Made by a program: the position numbers and the translations under genes. Positions 11,070-21,775 of a DNA stretch of 64,000 nt are shown here, piece by piece (the first letter of the stretch is position 1; each line of letters starts with the position of its first letter). The notes below the pieces were generated by a model. The model did no database searches. It was not told where the DNA came from and saw nothing but the letters and a program-made list of their open reading frames with translations. Origin of the DNA: Inia geoffrensis (Eukaryota; Chordata; Mammalia; Artiodactyla; Iniidae); the NCBI GenBank assembly GCA_036417435.1, contig CM070901.1, forward strand, positions 162,274,044 through 162,338,043, read 5' to 3'.

Positions 11070-11287
11070 GAGGCCCCAGGGAGCTCCTTCTCCCTTCTGC
11101 CACATGAGGACACAGCAATGAGAAGACAGTGTCTATGAACCAGGAAGTGGGGCCTCACAAGACACCAATCCCATAGCATCTTCATCTTGGACTGTCCAGT
11201 CTCCAGAAGGTGAGAAAGAAATGTTTGTTGTTAAAACCACCTGTCTGTGGTATTTTTGTTATAGCAGCGCAAAAGGATTAAGACTGA
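11070..11287 (+). mobile_element. MaLR LTR (MST/MLT1-like), 3' part
   Basis: The 3' half of a MaLR LTR: ATGAGGACACAGCAATGAGA, CCAGTCTCCAGAAGGTGAGA, GTGGTATTTTTGTTATAGCA. The 5' half is absent next to it. Confidence 0.8.
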
Positions 11288-11422
11288 CATGTTTATTATC
11301 TTGAGTATGGTGGTGATTTCATGGGTATATACATATGTCAAATTCATCAAAATTGATGCATGAAATATGCACAGTTTGTTGTATGTCAGCCATACTGCGG
11401 TGAAGCTGTTTAAAAAAATTTA
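11288..11422 (+). mobile_element. Old L1M 3' end
   Basis: GGGTATATACATATGTCAAA, then ACAGTTTGTTGTATGTCAGC and AAGCTGTTTAAAAAA match the 3' end of ancient L1 families. Confidence 0.65.
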
Positions 11423-12029
11423 AGATGTCGCTACTTTGCAGTGTCTTGAGAGCTTTGAAAGATGCATGCACAATGCTCCGTGGTAGAGTGTGTTGTTGGC
11501 CCCAGTTCCTCATTCCTTCTCTGCATCAGCACCCTTTGCCATGTAACTTTGTAGCGCCCTTCCACTGTGGATGGGCGCCTGTCCCATCCCTTGACAGAAA
11601 GCATATGGCTCACCCATATGGCTTGCTTTTGGCAGGGGGATGTCAGCAGATGTGAAAGCTACTGTGATATAGATTCAGGCTGTGTGCTGAGGCTGCCTCT
11701 TGCGTCTCTACCGTTGCTATGAGAGCATGCCTGGACTGACCTTCTAGAGGATGAGAGACACGTGGAGCAGAGCCAAGTTGCTCTGGTCACCCCAGTCAAG
11801 GTCAGCCTACATTGATCAGCCAACAACCATGGACACCCCTCCCCTAGGCTTTTTTGTGAGTCAGCCAAGATCATCAGGGCTACCTAGCCAACCCACAGCT
11901 GATCCCAAAGAAGTGAGCAAAAATGTGTTTGACGTTAGTCAATGAGGTTCTATGATTTGTGTTAGGCAATCTAACCGTGGGAATAGATAACTGATTCAAG
12001 TCCTAAAAGAAGGAACAGTTTGGGGGTAT
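11423..12029. other. Unique DNA, nothing recognised
   Basis: No supported gene or repeat. Confidence 0.35.
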
Positions 12030-12430
12030 CTGGGAAGGCTTCCTGGAGGAGGTAAAGCAAGTTGGGCTTAATGGTGAACCTGAACTGGCCAGGGGCATGA
12101 CAAAGGGAGGGCAAAAGAGCAGAGACAAGCAAAAGCCTGTAGGCCTGGCAGACCTCAGTGCAGGAAATTGGGACAATAACTCAGTGTGGTCAGAGCCAAG
12201 TGTGGTACGAGAAGGGAGAAGGGATGGAGAGAGGCGTGAGTCCTCATCATGAAGGGTTTGAATGCCAGGCAAAGGCATTTTTAGGGAATAGAGAGCCATG
12301 GAAGGTCTACAGGAGGTTATGATTTTAGAACAATCACGTGGCTAGGGCAGAGGGCAGATTGGAGCCAGTAAGATGGGAAGCTGGGACCACAGTACAGATG
12401 AGCAGGTGAGCAAGGATGGCCTGAACTCTG
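12030..12430 (-). mobile_element. L2 LINE fragment
   Basis: Antisense L2 signatures: GGAAGGCTTCCTGGAGGAGG, ATGAAGGGTTTGAATGCCAG and TGGAGCCAGTAAGATGG. Confidence 0.65.
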
Positions 12431-12574
12431 GCTGGGACGGAGATCCCATGAGCGCCATTTGTGGGACAATGACCCCAGAGGGTTCTGTGTGGCTGGTGCT
12501 TCCTTTACGGAGTTTTTCCTCATTCCAGGCTCACCTAAGCCGCACCACAGAACCCTTGGCCTGAGTCAAACTCA

Positions 12575-12905
12575 CCTCTCACTGTGGGCAATTAAGTTAA
12601 ATTTTCCATCAATTTTGAATGGTTTGCTGATAGATAAGAACTGGGCAATAGTGTTTAAGGCTCAAAGTGCAAGGGCTGCAAAGAAGAGCTTCACATGTTG
12701 CTTGCAAGGTTACTGTATTCATGAGATCCCATGTTTGCCTCCTGTGTTATTGTGAGTTAATTACATGGTGCCTAAATGCATCCCTTGATAATCAACCCAC
12801 GTTTAATTAACATTACGGAATGATTAAATGGGAATGATGTGCTTATGTGACATAAAGAAGAGTGTTTGTAGGAAGGTGTAATTGGCATTGATGAGGGGAG
12901 TGGGC
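12575..12905. promoter_or_regulatory. Candidate conserved noncoding element
   Basis: About 330 bases of AT-rich, complex, apparently repeat-free DNA. It carries homeodomain-type cores (GAGTTAATTACATGG, CGTTTAATTAACATTACGG), a GATA-type AGATAAGAA near 12631 and CTTGATAATCAACCC. Motif clustering suggests an enhancer, but no conservation could be tested here. Confidence 0.35.
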
Positions 12906-13735
12906 ACATTTACACCTTCAGCTTCCGAATGGCTTCTCCTGAACTCCCTCTAGATGAGCTTTACAGCCTGGAGAGGGGTTAAAATTTACCTAACTGCTAT
13001 CTTCTAGCTATGCCTGCAGCTCCGGGCAACTTGCAAAATCTGTCTGGGTTACGGTTTTCTCTTCTTTAAAATAGGGAAGTAATATCTCCAACGCAAGCTA
13101 GTTCTTTGCTTTCAAAATGTACCGCCCCAACCTGAAGGGAAGTGCCCTGCTGGCACCTCCCCACCACAGCCTGTAGCCTCTGCAGACAAAGGGTTCTGCG
13201 TCTGCAAAAACAGGAACACTTGTCCCTCTTCCGGGCTCGTTGTGGCCCAGCACCAGTCTGCCTTGCAGTGAGTGCAAGAACAGTTCCTGGCATCAAAATC
13301 CCTTCCCGGAAGACGTAGGTCCTCTACACACAGAAAATCTGCAAAGATTCATCATCTTCTAATATTTATGCAGAAGACCAAACTATGAGACAAGGTGAGC
13401 ATAGGCTGCTGAAAATGCAGAATAGATTTACTGTGTCTAAGCCACAAAAACTGCATTCCCATGGTGCCTTACAGGGCTGAGTGGGGAACCCAGGAAGAGG
13501 GAAAACCCACTCCTAGCTGATGGGAGATTCTGATGGGTTTTTCTCCAGTGGCAAAGAGTCATTCATGAGAATCTCAGCATCTTAGAACCTGGAAATTATC
13601 AAAAGTTAGAATCTTATGTTACTGAGTTTTGGACTCTTTAATAGAATCTTAAACTATAAAACCTAAAGACAGATGTCAGAATCATAGGATTTTAGGATTT
13701 TAGGGACCTAAATTATGATCTTGCCCAGACACCCA
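12906..13735. other. Mostly unique DNA with a weak MIR piece
   Basis: 13010-13095 resembles a MIR core (CTCTTCTTTAAAATAGGGAA). 13565-13710 is AT-rich with repeated AGAATCTTA/GGATTTTAGGA phrases and may be an old unnamed repeat. No gene seen. Confidence 0.35.
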
Positions 13736-13739
13736 GTCA

Positions 13740-13970
13740 ACATCCAAGTCATTCATATATGTGAGAGAAAAGACTTCCAGACGGAGGGAGCAGCAAGGGC
13801 AAAGGTCCTGAGGCAGAAATGTGCTTGGTGTGTTTGAGGAATGGGAAGACCTTGCAAGACTCTGAGACTTTGGGCACCTCAGGGATAAGGGGGAGGATGC
13901 TCCCTCGGGGGTAGGCAACTCAAGGGTAGGTACTGGGCACACAGTGGATGCTTAATAAAAGTCTGAACGT
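13740..13970 (-). mobile_element. L2 fragment with a plus-strand MIR/L2 tail
   Basis: 13790-13850 is antisense L2 (GAGCAGCAAGGGCAAAGGTC, TGCTTGGTGTGTTTGAGGAA). 13930-13970 (GGCACACAGTGGATGCTTAA) reads as a plus-strand MIR/L2 tail. Confidence 0.6.
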
Positions 13971-14545
13971 GTTCAGTTCAGGACCCCACACAGCCAGAGG
14001 GAGCCGGACATTGGGTGCATAAGAGAGAGGGATGGGGTGTGAGGGGATGGATGAGAAGCCAGGTTGGGATTGCGGGGGGACATGGGGTTCCAAGTAAAGG
14101 TCTTGGGTGTTCTTCTCCGAGAAGAGAAGGGACTGTCAGGGGAAGAGGGTGGGCTGCAGTGGAGGCCCCCCGGTGTGGCCTCAGACCACAAGGAGGTGGC
14201 TGTGGCCAGGTAGATGGGAGTATGTTAGACAGGCCAGAACTCAAGTCCGGGCTCTATCAGGGACCCCTGTGTAAGCTTGGCCCGCGGGGTCACCAGAAGA
14301 GTAAAGAATGGCCTGATAATGGGGCCTCTGCAGTGCTCAGGACTCACTTCAGCAACTTGTAAACAAACTCGAGGACACTGGCCAGTGTCCTGTGGCTGCT
14401 TTTAAATGCTCCCCTGGGTGGGGCAGGAGGCTTGCTGAGGGTGAAAGGGAAACAGGGTAGGGAGAGAGGCCAGGAGAGTCAAGTGGAAGGTCACATGGGG
14501 TGTGTGCAGGTTTCTGAGGGATTCAGAGAATACAGACAAATGTCC
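13971..14545. other. Unique GC-rich DNA
   Basis: No gene or repeat recognised. Several overlapping open frames on both strands look like chance openings. Confidence 0.35.
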
Positions 14546-14547
14546 AC

Positions 14548-14790
14548 TGCTGGCTGATCACCTACTGTGTGCCAGGGAGTTTACACATCCACTCATTCAT
14601 TCACAACATTTCATTGAGCACCTACTATGGGCCTGGCCCCAGGCTGAGACCGGGGAAGACATGTGAATCAACAGATGTGGTCCTACCTTCATGGGGCTCA
14701 TGTCTAGGTGAAGAAGAAAAAACCCTCAAATAAACAATTAAGTGAAAGAGTGAAGCAATGAGGTACATGTCAAGTAGAAAAACAACAACG
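14548..14790 (-). mobile_element. MIR fragment followed by L2 3' end
   Basis: 14548-14595 (ATCACCTACTGTGTGCCAGG) is an antisense MIR scrap. 14600-14790 is antisense L2: TTTCATTGAGCACCTACTAT, TTCATGGGGCTCATGTCTAG, AAATAAACAATTAAGTG. Confidence 0.75.
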
Positions 14791-14844
14791 GCCGAGACGG
14801 AACTTTGCCTCCTCACTCATTCTAACAAAGCATCCTGTATTTAC

Positions 14845-14960
14845 AAGAAGATCTACTTCTGAACCCATTTTACAGCCAGGAAAACAGACCCAGAGAGGTG
14901 GGGAACTTGCTCAGGCAACATGCCTGGGAAGCAGCAGTGCTAGGATCCAAGCCTGCATCA
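14845..14960 (-). mobile_element. MIR SINE relic
   Basis: ACCCATTTTACAGCCAGGAA, ACAGACCCAGAGAGGTGGGG and AGTGCTAGGATCCAAGCC match an antisense MIR. Confidence 0.75.
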
Positions 14961-15104
14961 AGAATACACAAGCTGTGGCTTGTCTTCCCCACCTCCCCCT
15001 GTCCCTGGATGAGGGGGTCTCAGTGAGTGAGGGGGTGCACTGTCACCACAGGAGCCACAGAACAGGTACCTCCCTGGGCTGAAGGAGCTGTTGGGTCGGG
15101 AAGA

Positions 15105-15300
15105 CCTGGGTCCCAATTCTGCTTCCTTCACTTGCTTACTCTCTGGTTCTGAGTGTGTTCCCTGATTTCCCTGCATCTCAGTTTTCTCCTCTGCAAAATG
15201 GGAATGATAACATGTACCTTAAATGGCTGTTGTGAGGATCAAATGAAAAAAAAGACAAAGTACCCAGCATAGACCCGTAGACACAGTGTTAAATGTTTCC
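15105..15300 (+). mobile_element. MIR SINE relic
   Basis: GCATCTCAGTTTTCTCCTCT, GCAAAATGGGAATGATAACA and GCTGTTGTGAGGATCAAATG give a clear plus-strand MIR. Confidence 0.85.
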
Positions 15301-15429
15301 AGGCACATTGTGTTCAAAAAGTTTGTTCCACTTATTTGGAGAAAGGCATATTTTCCCTCTCTCAGTGATTTCAGAAGGCTTTTTCTTAACCCGCACCTGC
15401 AGGTGCTGGGAAGAACACGTTGCCCAGAA

Positions 15430-15625
15430 GCCAGAGGAGGCCAAGGCTCTAACCCCCTCCTATGAAGGCTCAGCCAGGTTACTGAGCTTCTCTGACCCTC
15501 AGTTTCCTCATCCGTAAAACTGGAACATGACGCCCCCTGGGAAGGCTGTTATGAAGGTTGGATGCGGTGATACAAGTTGAGGGCCTTGTGTGGAACTGGC
15601 ATAGAATGGGAGCTAGATACACCAG
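15430..15625 (+). mobile_element. MIR SINE relic
   Basis: CTCAGTTTCCTCATCCGTAA plus AAGGCTGTTATGAAGGTTGG place a plus-strand MIR here. Confidence 0.75.
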
Positions 15626-15689
15626 GCTGCTTTGCTTGGCGAAAGGACTTATGCTGTCTTTGAGCTCAGACTTTTCTGGCTTCTAAATG

Positions 15690-15840
15690 CGCGGTGGGAC
15701 AGGAAGAGCAGTGAGGCCAGAACTGGAGGAGCCGGAGATTGGAGTCCCTCCTCTGCCCCAGCCTCGCTGTGCACCTTGGGTGGGTCACTGCACCTCCCTG
15801 ACCCTCTGTCTCTTTGTCAATAAAACAGAGAAAATTACGT
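15690..15840 (+). mobile_element. MIR SINE relic, weak
   Basis: GTGCACCTTGGGTGGGTCAC and CCCTCTGTCTCTTTGTCAAT resemble the MIR core. Confidence 0.6.
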
Positions 15841-16379
15841 TACTCCTAAACTAGAACCATCGGCAGGCCCCAGTGAACCACACGAGAGACCCCAGAAAGG
15901 AAGACGGAATGAAGAATTCTGTCAAGCTGTGTGAGCGGCCAGACCGACACGTGGAGAAATAGCAGAAATCCTTTAAGGATGCACTGAAGGCTGGAACACC
16001 TTATTCCTGAACATGTTTATGTAAATTAATTGGATCACCTGTCCTCAGCACCTTTTAACTGTAAAATGAATTACGTTTCAAATGCTCAGCTTGTGGCCCC
16101 GGGAAGGGAAGGCAGAACGCAGGTTGGCAGGAAGCCACAGAGACGCTGCCCTTTGTGGTGGCCACGGTGGCCCAACGGAAGTCCCCGTAGCGCCCACCTG
16201 CTGGCCAAGACCCCATGGGATGCTGGAGGAGGAGCCTGGGAGGTGGCTGAGACTCTGGGAGCAGACAAGCTTATGGAGTCGGAGAGTGGTGGCCTCCTAG
16301 CTTGTGAGCCAAGCAGCAGGGCTTAGACAAAGGCGTAGATGGTCCGTGGTGGTGGCCAGAGTGGCCCAGCATGAATACT
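15841..16379. other. Unique DNA, nothing recognised
   Basis: No gene or repeat supported. 16095-16210 is moderately GC-rich with several CpGs but short of a CpG island. Confidence 0.35.
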
Positions 16380-16532
16380 CCACCCCAGCACCTTTCACTG
16401 GCTGTTTTTCTCCTCCTTCATGGCATGTCTACCACGTTCACTGCTGTGTGTTTGGGGCTGAGAAGTGTGTCTGGCACACAGGAGGTGCTCAACATGAACG
16501 AGTGAATGAATGAATGAATTTCAGCACAGTGA
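16380..16532 (+). mobile_element. L2 LINE 3' end
   Basis: TGTCTGGCACACAGGAGGTG, then CTCAACATGAACGAGTGAAT and a GAATGAATGAAT tail form the classical L2 3' terminus. Confidence 0.75.
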
Positions 16533-16769
16533 AAGGAGGGATTTTTCACAGCATCAGAGTTGTCACCGGTGGGATGGGCAGCTTCAGGAGGGAGGGTATC
16601 TCAGGGCTCTTAGAGGGAGGAAATGCAGGCGTTGGCTGGGATGTAGACTTGTTCTGAAAACCTTTGCCTGGCCCCGCATGTACACCCCTCCTGTCTGCTC
16701 TTCCCAGAGATTTTGGATTCCTCTCTCAGGTCGAGGCAGTGACTTGGGGTCCGTCAAACATGAGCTCAG

Positions 16770-16844
16770 CTCTGTTTTCTTAACTAATTCGGGAACAGCT
16801 TACTTCTTTGTGACTCAGTTTTCTCATTTGTAATTGGGACTAAT
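16770..16844 (+). mobile_element. MIR fragment
   Basis: TTTGTGACTCAGTTTTCTCA and TTTGTAATTGGGACTAATAC are a decayed MIR core, cut by the MER2 insertion that follows. Confidence 0.6.
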
Positions 16845-16845
16845 A

Positions 16846-17208
16846 CAGTTGCCTTTCTTTCAGTATCCAAGGGGGATCAGCTCCAGGACCCCCTCAGCCC
16901 TAGCAGACACCAAAATCCAAGAATGCTCAAGTCCTTATATAAAATGGCGTATTATTTGCATATAACTTATGCACATCCTCCCATACACTTTAAATCATCT
17001 CTAGATTACGTATAATACCTAATACAATGTAAATGCTATGTAAATCATTATAAACACAATGTAAGTCCTATGTACATAGCTGCTGGTGCACAGCAAATTC
17101 AAGTTTTGCTTTTTGTAACTTTCCAGAATTTTTTAAAAAATATTTTTGACCAGTGCATGGTTGGTTGAATCCATGGATGTGGAACCTGCGGATATGGACG
17201 GCTGACTA
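16846..17208 (+). mobile_element. MER2 DNA transposon (Tigger/mariner type)
   Basis: A near full-length nonautonomous element. Internal matches include CTCAAGTCCTTATATAAAAT, GCATATAACTTATGCACATC, TTTAAATCATCTCTAGATTA and CCTAATACAATGTAAATGCT. The decayed terminal repeats read CAGTTGCC at the start and GGACGGCTGACT at the end, with a TA at the 5' boundary. MER2 has no coding capacity and was mobilised by a related transposase. Confidence 0.92.
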
Positions 17209-17594
17209 ATTCCTGAGGCACCAGGGGCTGTGGAGAATGGGAAGGAAATACACCCTGTAAGGGAAAAATGCACACACAGAGTCAATGGATATTCCCCGTT
17301 TCCAGAGTCTGTGAAGGCACGTGGTCCGGGCTGACAGCCACAAGATGGGGGTCTGGCCACACCAGATCCTGTTGGGAAAGAAGCCTGGACATCTAGTCTC
17401 TAGCTGGCGAAACATCAGCACAGCCTGAATTAAAGCTTCCAGGTCTGAGCACCCCCAGGAGGGAGGTGTGGACCACAGAGGGGTGGCAGTGAGGGGTGGG
17501 GGTAGAGGGAGGAATGCCTGATTCCTTCTTCCTCCTTCTGGGCAGCCTCACTTTACTCTGCTCTGCTCGGCCGCTGCATCACATTTGGGAGAAC
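17209..17594. other. Unique DNA, nothing recognised
   Basis: No gene or repeat supported. Confidence 0.35.
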
Positions 17595-18010
17595 ATCTTG
17601 ATCCGTCAACACAAGCAGCCGACGAGGTATTTGCATATTCAGTGGGGGAAGGATAATCCAGGTGGCCTCGTGCAATTCCTCTTCTGGTGTGTGAATGTGC
17701 ACGTGTCCTGGGTGGAGAGCCCACCCGCCTGCCTGCTACTGAGTTCCCGCGAGGCCTGGGTTTGGCACAGGAGATGCAGGGAGTATTGAGGTGATGTGGT
17801 GAGGGTGGGAGTGTCTAGCAGAAATTAGTGCTCAGGGAAATAATTCAATAAACCATCATGAATCAGGGAAGGAACTGCAGCTTCTGCATACCAGGAGCTC
17901 TTGAGTGACGGTTCCCGGATCCTGCTGCTCTGGTGTTTGTCTTTCTCTGAAGGTAGTGGATGCGAAAGTGCGGGTTACCAGGCAACCACCACCATCTGTC
18001 CCTACCTGGC
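17595..18010. promoter_or_regulatory. Candidate regulatory segment with octamer and X-box motifs
   Basis: Repeat-free segment with an exact octamer ATTTGCAT at 17629-17636 (POU factors). An RFX X-box-like inverted pair, GTTACC-A-GGCAAC, lies at 17974-17986. AT-rich complex sequence (GGAAATAATTCAATAAACC) lies between. Motifs are read directly; enhancer function is inference. Confidence 0.35.
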
Positions 18011-18452
18011 TCCAGCTGCTATGGCCTGTAGGGGAGACACCTGGATAAACTCAAGGACTCTGCAGGGACACACTCAGCCGAGTGGAGTCACTGGGTCTGC
18101 CCACTGGAGAGCCTGGGCAGATGAGATCACAGGGGAGTTCTGTGCCTCATCCACGCAGCCCCAGAGCAACCCAGAAGTACTGAGGCCTCTGACCATGCTG
18201 CTCCAAGCCTGAGCCTGAGCCCCCAGACCCATCCAGCCACTCACAATAGAGGGAGGCGCTTGGGAGGTAAAATCTGTGGACCTGGTCCAAGCCCCATCAC
18301 CACTTCTCTTGAGCAGGTCCTGAGTCACTGTGTAAATGGGGTAGAAAATGACACCAACTTCTGAAAGGAGGAGTGATCTGTAACTACCCTAGCCTCCCTC
18401 CATAAAGCTCCTGGGACTCCTTTCATGGCCTCCTCACACCCTGCTTCCAGCC
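18011..18452. other. Unique DNA, nothing recognised
   Basis: No gene or repeat supported. Confidence 0.35.
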
Positions 18453-18454
18453 TG

Positions 18455-18690
18455 GCAGATACAGCCAGTGGTAGAGAGTATAGAGAGACGTTTTGGAGGC
18501 TGCCAGACCTGGGCTCAAGCCCTGGTGAGCTGTGTGACCTTTGGCAAGTTACTTAACCTCTCTGTGCCTCATTTTCCTCATCTGTAAAATGAGGACTATA
18601 AGGGTTCTCACCACGCAGGGTGGTTACAAGCTAATGGAAGTAAAGCCAGGGACATAGCAAGTGCTCAGTAAATAGCAGCCTTCATCCTCA
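18455..18690 (+). mobile_element. MIR SINE, nearly complete
   Basis: A very well kept copy: GACCTGGGCTCAAGCCCTGG, GTGTGACCTTTGGCAAGTTA, TTAACCTCTCTGTGCCTCAT, CTCATCTGTAAAATGAGGAC, and a tail with AGCAAGTGCTCAGTAAATAG. Confidence 0.93.
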
Positions 18691-18805
18691 CCGTCACCAC
18701 CACCACCACCATCACAATCAGCATCGTCACCACCACCATCAGCATCATGATCATCATCATTGTCAACACTGTCTTCTTCTTCATCATCATCATCATCATT
18801 GCCTT
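18686..18805. repeat. ATC/ACC trinucleotide array
   Basis: Imperfect CAC/CAT/CTT triplets run from the MIR tail, with a near-pure ATC run around 18782-18800. Likely grown from the MIR 3' tail. The minus-strand reading shows only an Asp-rich low-complexity peptide (18624-18938). Confidence 0.9.
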
Positions 18806-19425
18806 CTCTCTGCACACACTGAAATATTATGCAATTGGGACATGCTCCGTAGTCAATTCTCTTTCTTACCATTCTATCATCAGCATTTTCCCACATCACT
18901 GAAAATTCCTCGAAAGCATGATGTGAATAGCTTCGCAATTTACCTCATTTAGATGCACCATAATTTACCTCACCATCCTCGCCTGCCAGACACTTGGAGG
19001 ATTTCAGGCTTTTCTCTTATGCACATCAGGCTTTGATGAACATTCAGAGACCCGTGTGCTGCGTCCGTGACCGCATCCTCAGGACAGGTTCCTGCTGCAG
19101 AATCACGGCATCCAGAGCAGCCGTGTTTCTCAGACTTGGGGTCTTGATCATCCAACCATCTTCCTGAAAGTTGTCCCGATGGATGCCCCCCAGCAGCCCA
19201 CAAGGGTGCCCACTGCATCACCCACAGCCCTGGCCTTCTTCCCAGCTACACAATCATAGTATCATATTCCCGGGTGTCTGGAAGCCTCACAACAGGAGCA
19301 AAGGCAGCCTGGGGAGGGCAGCTCGGGCGGGGAGTCAGAGGAGCTGGTTCTGCCCCACCTGCTCTCACCTGTTGGGTGCATGGCCTGGCCCCTCTCCTCC
19401 TCTGGGTCTCCGCTTATGCACCTGT
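18806..19425. other. Unique DNA; possible ancient LINE scrap
   Basis: 18940-19050 (GATGCACCATAATTTACCTC ... TTGATGAACATTCAGAG) vaguely resembles an old LINE 3' end, but I cannot name it. No gene seen. Confidence 0.35.
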
Positions 19426-19429
19426 TGCA

Positions 19430-19530
19430 ATAGCCCCCCAGCTGTTCTCCCTCCCTCTAGCCCTTCTAGTGCCCAGAATAAGGCCTGACACCCAGTAGGT
19501 GTCCAGTGACTATCTGTTGAAGCCTGAACT
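19430..19530 (+). mobile_element. L2/MIR tail
   Basis: GCCTGACACCCAGTAGGTGT and CAGTGACTATCTGTTGAA match an L2 or MIR 3' terminus. Confidence 0.6.
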
Positions 19531-19634
19531 ACCAAAGTGCACTTTATAAAAGACAATTTGAACATGTTATACTCCCAGTCCCAGCTTTTACCAGCATGCA
19601 CTTCAATGTAGTTATTTGCTTCTTGCTGCATTTC

Positions 19635-19892
19635 ACTGCAGTGCAGTAGAGATGTCAGTAAGCCTGGAATTTAAATCTTGGCTGTGCCACTCAGAAGCTG
19701 TGTGACCCCAAGCAAGTGACTCAACCTCTCTGTGCCTCAGTCTCCCCCTCTGTAACATTGGAATAATGATGCTTCTTGGTTCAGAAAGTTGTGAGAATTT
19801 AACACATTCATGTGTATAAAGTGCTTAGAATAGCACTGAGCACATGTAAATGCTGCAGAAGTGTTTGTTTTTGTTATTATTATTAATACACA
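19635..19892 (+). mobile_element. MIR SINE, nearly complete
   Basis: AAGCTGTGTGACCCCAAGCA, TCAACCTCTCTGTGCCTCAG, GTATAAAGTGCTTAGAATAG and a TGTTATTATTATTAATA tail. Confidence 0.92.
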
Positions 19893-20460
19893 GTCTAAGG
19901 GAGAGTCTCACTTTGGGTGAGATGTGGCTGACCCAGGTGCTGAAGCCCCTGTGTCCCGACCCATCCCTGAGGTTCCATCCCTAGGCTCAGCTTCCCTCTG
20001 GCTGGCTTCCCTCGCAGGCATCCCGCTCCTCCGGACTGACCTCACAATTCTAAATATCAGACTAGTTCGAATCCATTCCAAACCCAGTAGTTGATGTCCT
20101 CGGAGTCCATGCTGAAAGCCTTCTGTCCCCAAGCCCCCAACCCCAGCAGGGCTGACCTCCACCTGACTGTAGGTCATGGGCAGTGTCACCCTGCTCCAGG
20201 CTCATGGGTCCTCCCTTCACTTAGCTGTCCTTGGAGCAATTTCCTCCATGCATCCCTGAGCTGATGTGAGCCTTCAGCAAGGCTGGTCCAGGAGGACCCA
20301 GTGCCCCTTCACTGCTGACACTCGCCTCTGCAACTACTCTGTAAATGGGACAGGTCATCCTTGAACACAAGCAACGGGGCTGCAGCCTGAGTGAGGCAGC
20401 GCTGGTCAGCAAATCTGGTGGCTGGCGGGTACACTCAGAGGTGAGGGGAAAGCAGGCAAT
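19893..20460. other. Unique DNA, nothing recognised
   Basis: No gene or repeat supported. Confidence 0.35.
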
Positions 20461-20461
20461 G

Positions 20462-20615
20462 GCAGCTCTCAGAGCCTCAGCCTCCTCGTTTCGAAAATGG
20501 GATCAATAACAGTGTGTTCCTCCAGAGGCTTTGGAGCATTCTAGAGACAGTGCCCAACGTGAGCCTGGCCCAGGGTCCAACATGCAGTGGTTGGTTATGG
20601 TTCTTAGCAGCAGGA
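20462..20615 (+). mobile_element. MIR SINE relic
   Basis: AGAGCCTCAGCCTCCTCGTT, CGAAAATGGGATCAATAACA and the decayed tail GTGAGCCTGGCCCAGGGTC. Confidence 0.7.
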
Positions 20616-21555
20616 TCAGATGCCCCCAGGGCTGTTGGATTCCTGGCCCACCCCTGCTCTCTGGAGTTTTCACACAGTTATGGCCTGTCCACACCCAGGA
20701 CCAGAGGCAGCATCAGGACCAGCATTAGAGAGAAAATGGATTTGACTGGAGCACACGCCCCCTCTGCTGCGTCTACCCTGCCCCCACTCAACTTGTCGCT
20801 ACCAGGGCTTCCAGAACATGCTCCTGGGCTCTGACCACAGTCCAGTTACATAGTCCCGGTCCAGGGAGGCTTGATGCCTTGGACCAGAGGACTGGTGAGT
20901 AGAGGCCTGTCTGCCTGAGGAAGGACTTCATGGGACAGGATGTCTTCCCCTCAGGGTCCCCATCAAAGTCCTTGTGGGTTCACGAGGTGACACTCCTTCC
21001 GCTCCCTGGGCCTCCCTAGCAGAGCGCAGTGTCAGGGTTCGCACGCTTTTCCCAGCTCTGGCCGCCCTGTGAGGGGTGAGGATGATGCCCAGTTACAGAC
21101 CAGGACACTGTCCCCAAAGGGGCCTGGGAGATGCCAGCAGCCTTTTGACATGGTGTCAAATACAATGCAGTCCCTACGGACCCCCAGGGGACCCTCAACA
21201 TCCAAAGGAGTGGGGGGCCTTGTGGGGGACCTCAGGCTGCAGGGGAGGCTGGGAAAGGGGAGAAGGAGAAGGTCAGCAGGCGGTGGACAGCGGGAGGAGG
21301 CACAGGGGCCTGAAGGGCACAGCCGGCTTGTGGGTGGGGCCAGCCTGGCTCTTGGGAGGGGCCAGTACCACTTGTGTGGGTGAGGGGCAGCTTGGGGCAG
21401 AGAACTAACTGTTTTAGAAACAGGAAATGGGATCGGAGCATCCTTTCAGGCTCACTGATGGGGCTGCTCTGAGCTGGGAACCCAGGACCTCCCTCTGCAG
21501 AGAAGCACTCCCAGCTCTCCCCACCTCAGGGACCTCTGCACCCTTGTCTCCTCTG
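20616..21555. other. Unique GC-rich DNA
   Basis: No supported gene. 21190-21390 is G-rich. The overlapping frames of 104 and 110 codons there look like composition effects. 21060-21120 may hold a MIR scrap. Confidence 0.35.
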
Positions 21556-21559
21556 CCCA

Positions 21560-21775
21560 GGGTCTCCCTTCCACTTTCTGCTCTGCAGCTGTGAACACCA
21601 AGCACAGCCCTCATCACAGCTGTGCTTCCTCACCTGTGCACTTACCTACTTCTGTCTCCCCTGTTCGATCATGACCCTCAGGTGACAAGGCAGGGACAGG
21701 GCTGCCTCGGTCACAGATGTGTCCCAGGTGCAGGGCGGGCACACAGTGGGCCTTGGTATGTGTGGTGAATGAATG
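21560..21775 (+). mobile_element. L2 LINE 3' end
   Basis: GACAAGGCAGGGACAGGGCT, GGGCGGGCACACAGTGGGCC and a GGTGAATGAATGG terminus match L2. Confidence 0.7.

Noticed and set aside
18624..18938. Asp-rich frame that looks like an acidic domain
   Set aside because: It is the reverse reading of the ATC/ACC triplet array.
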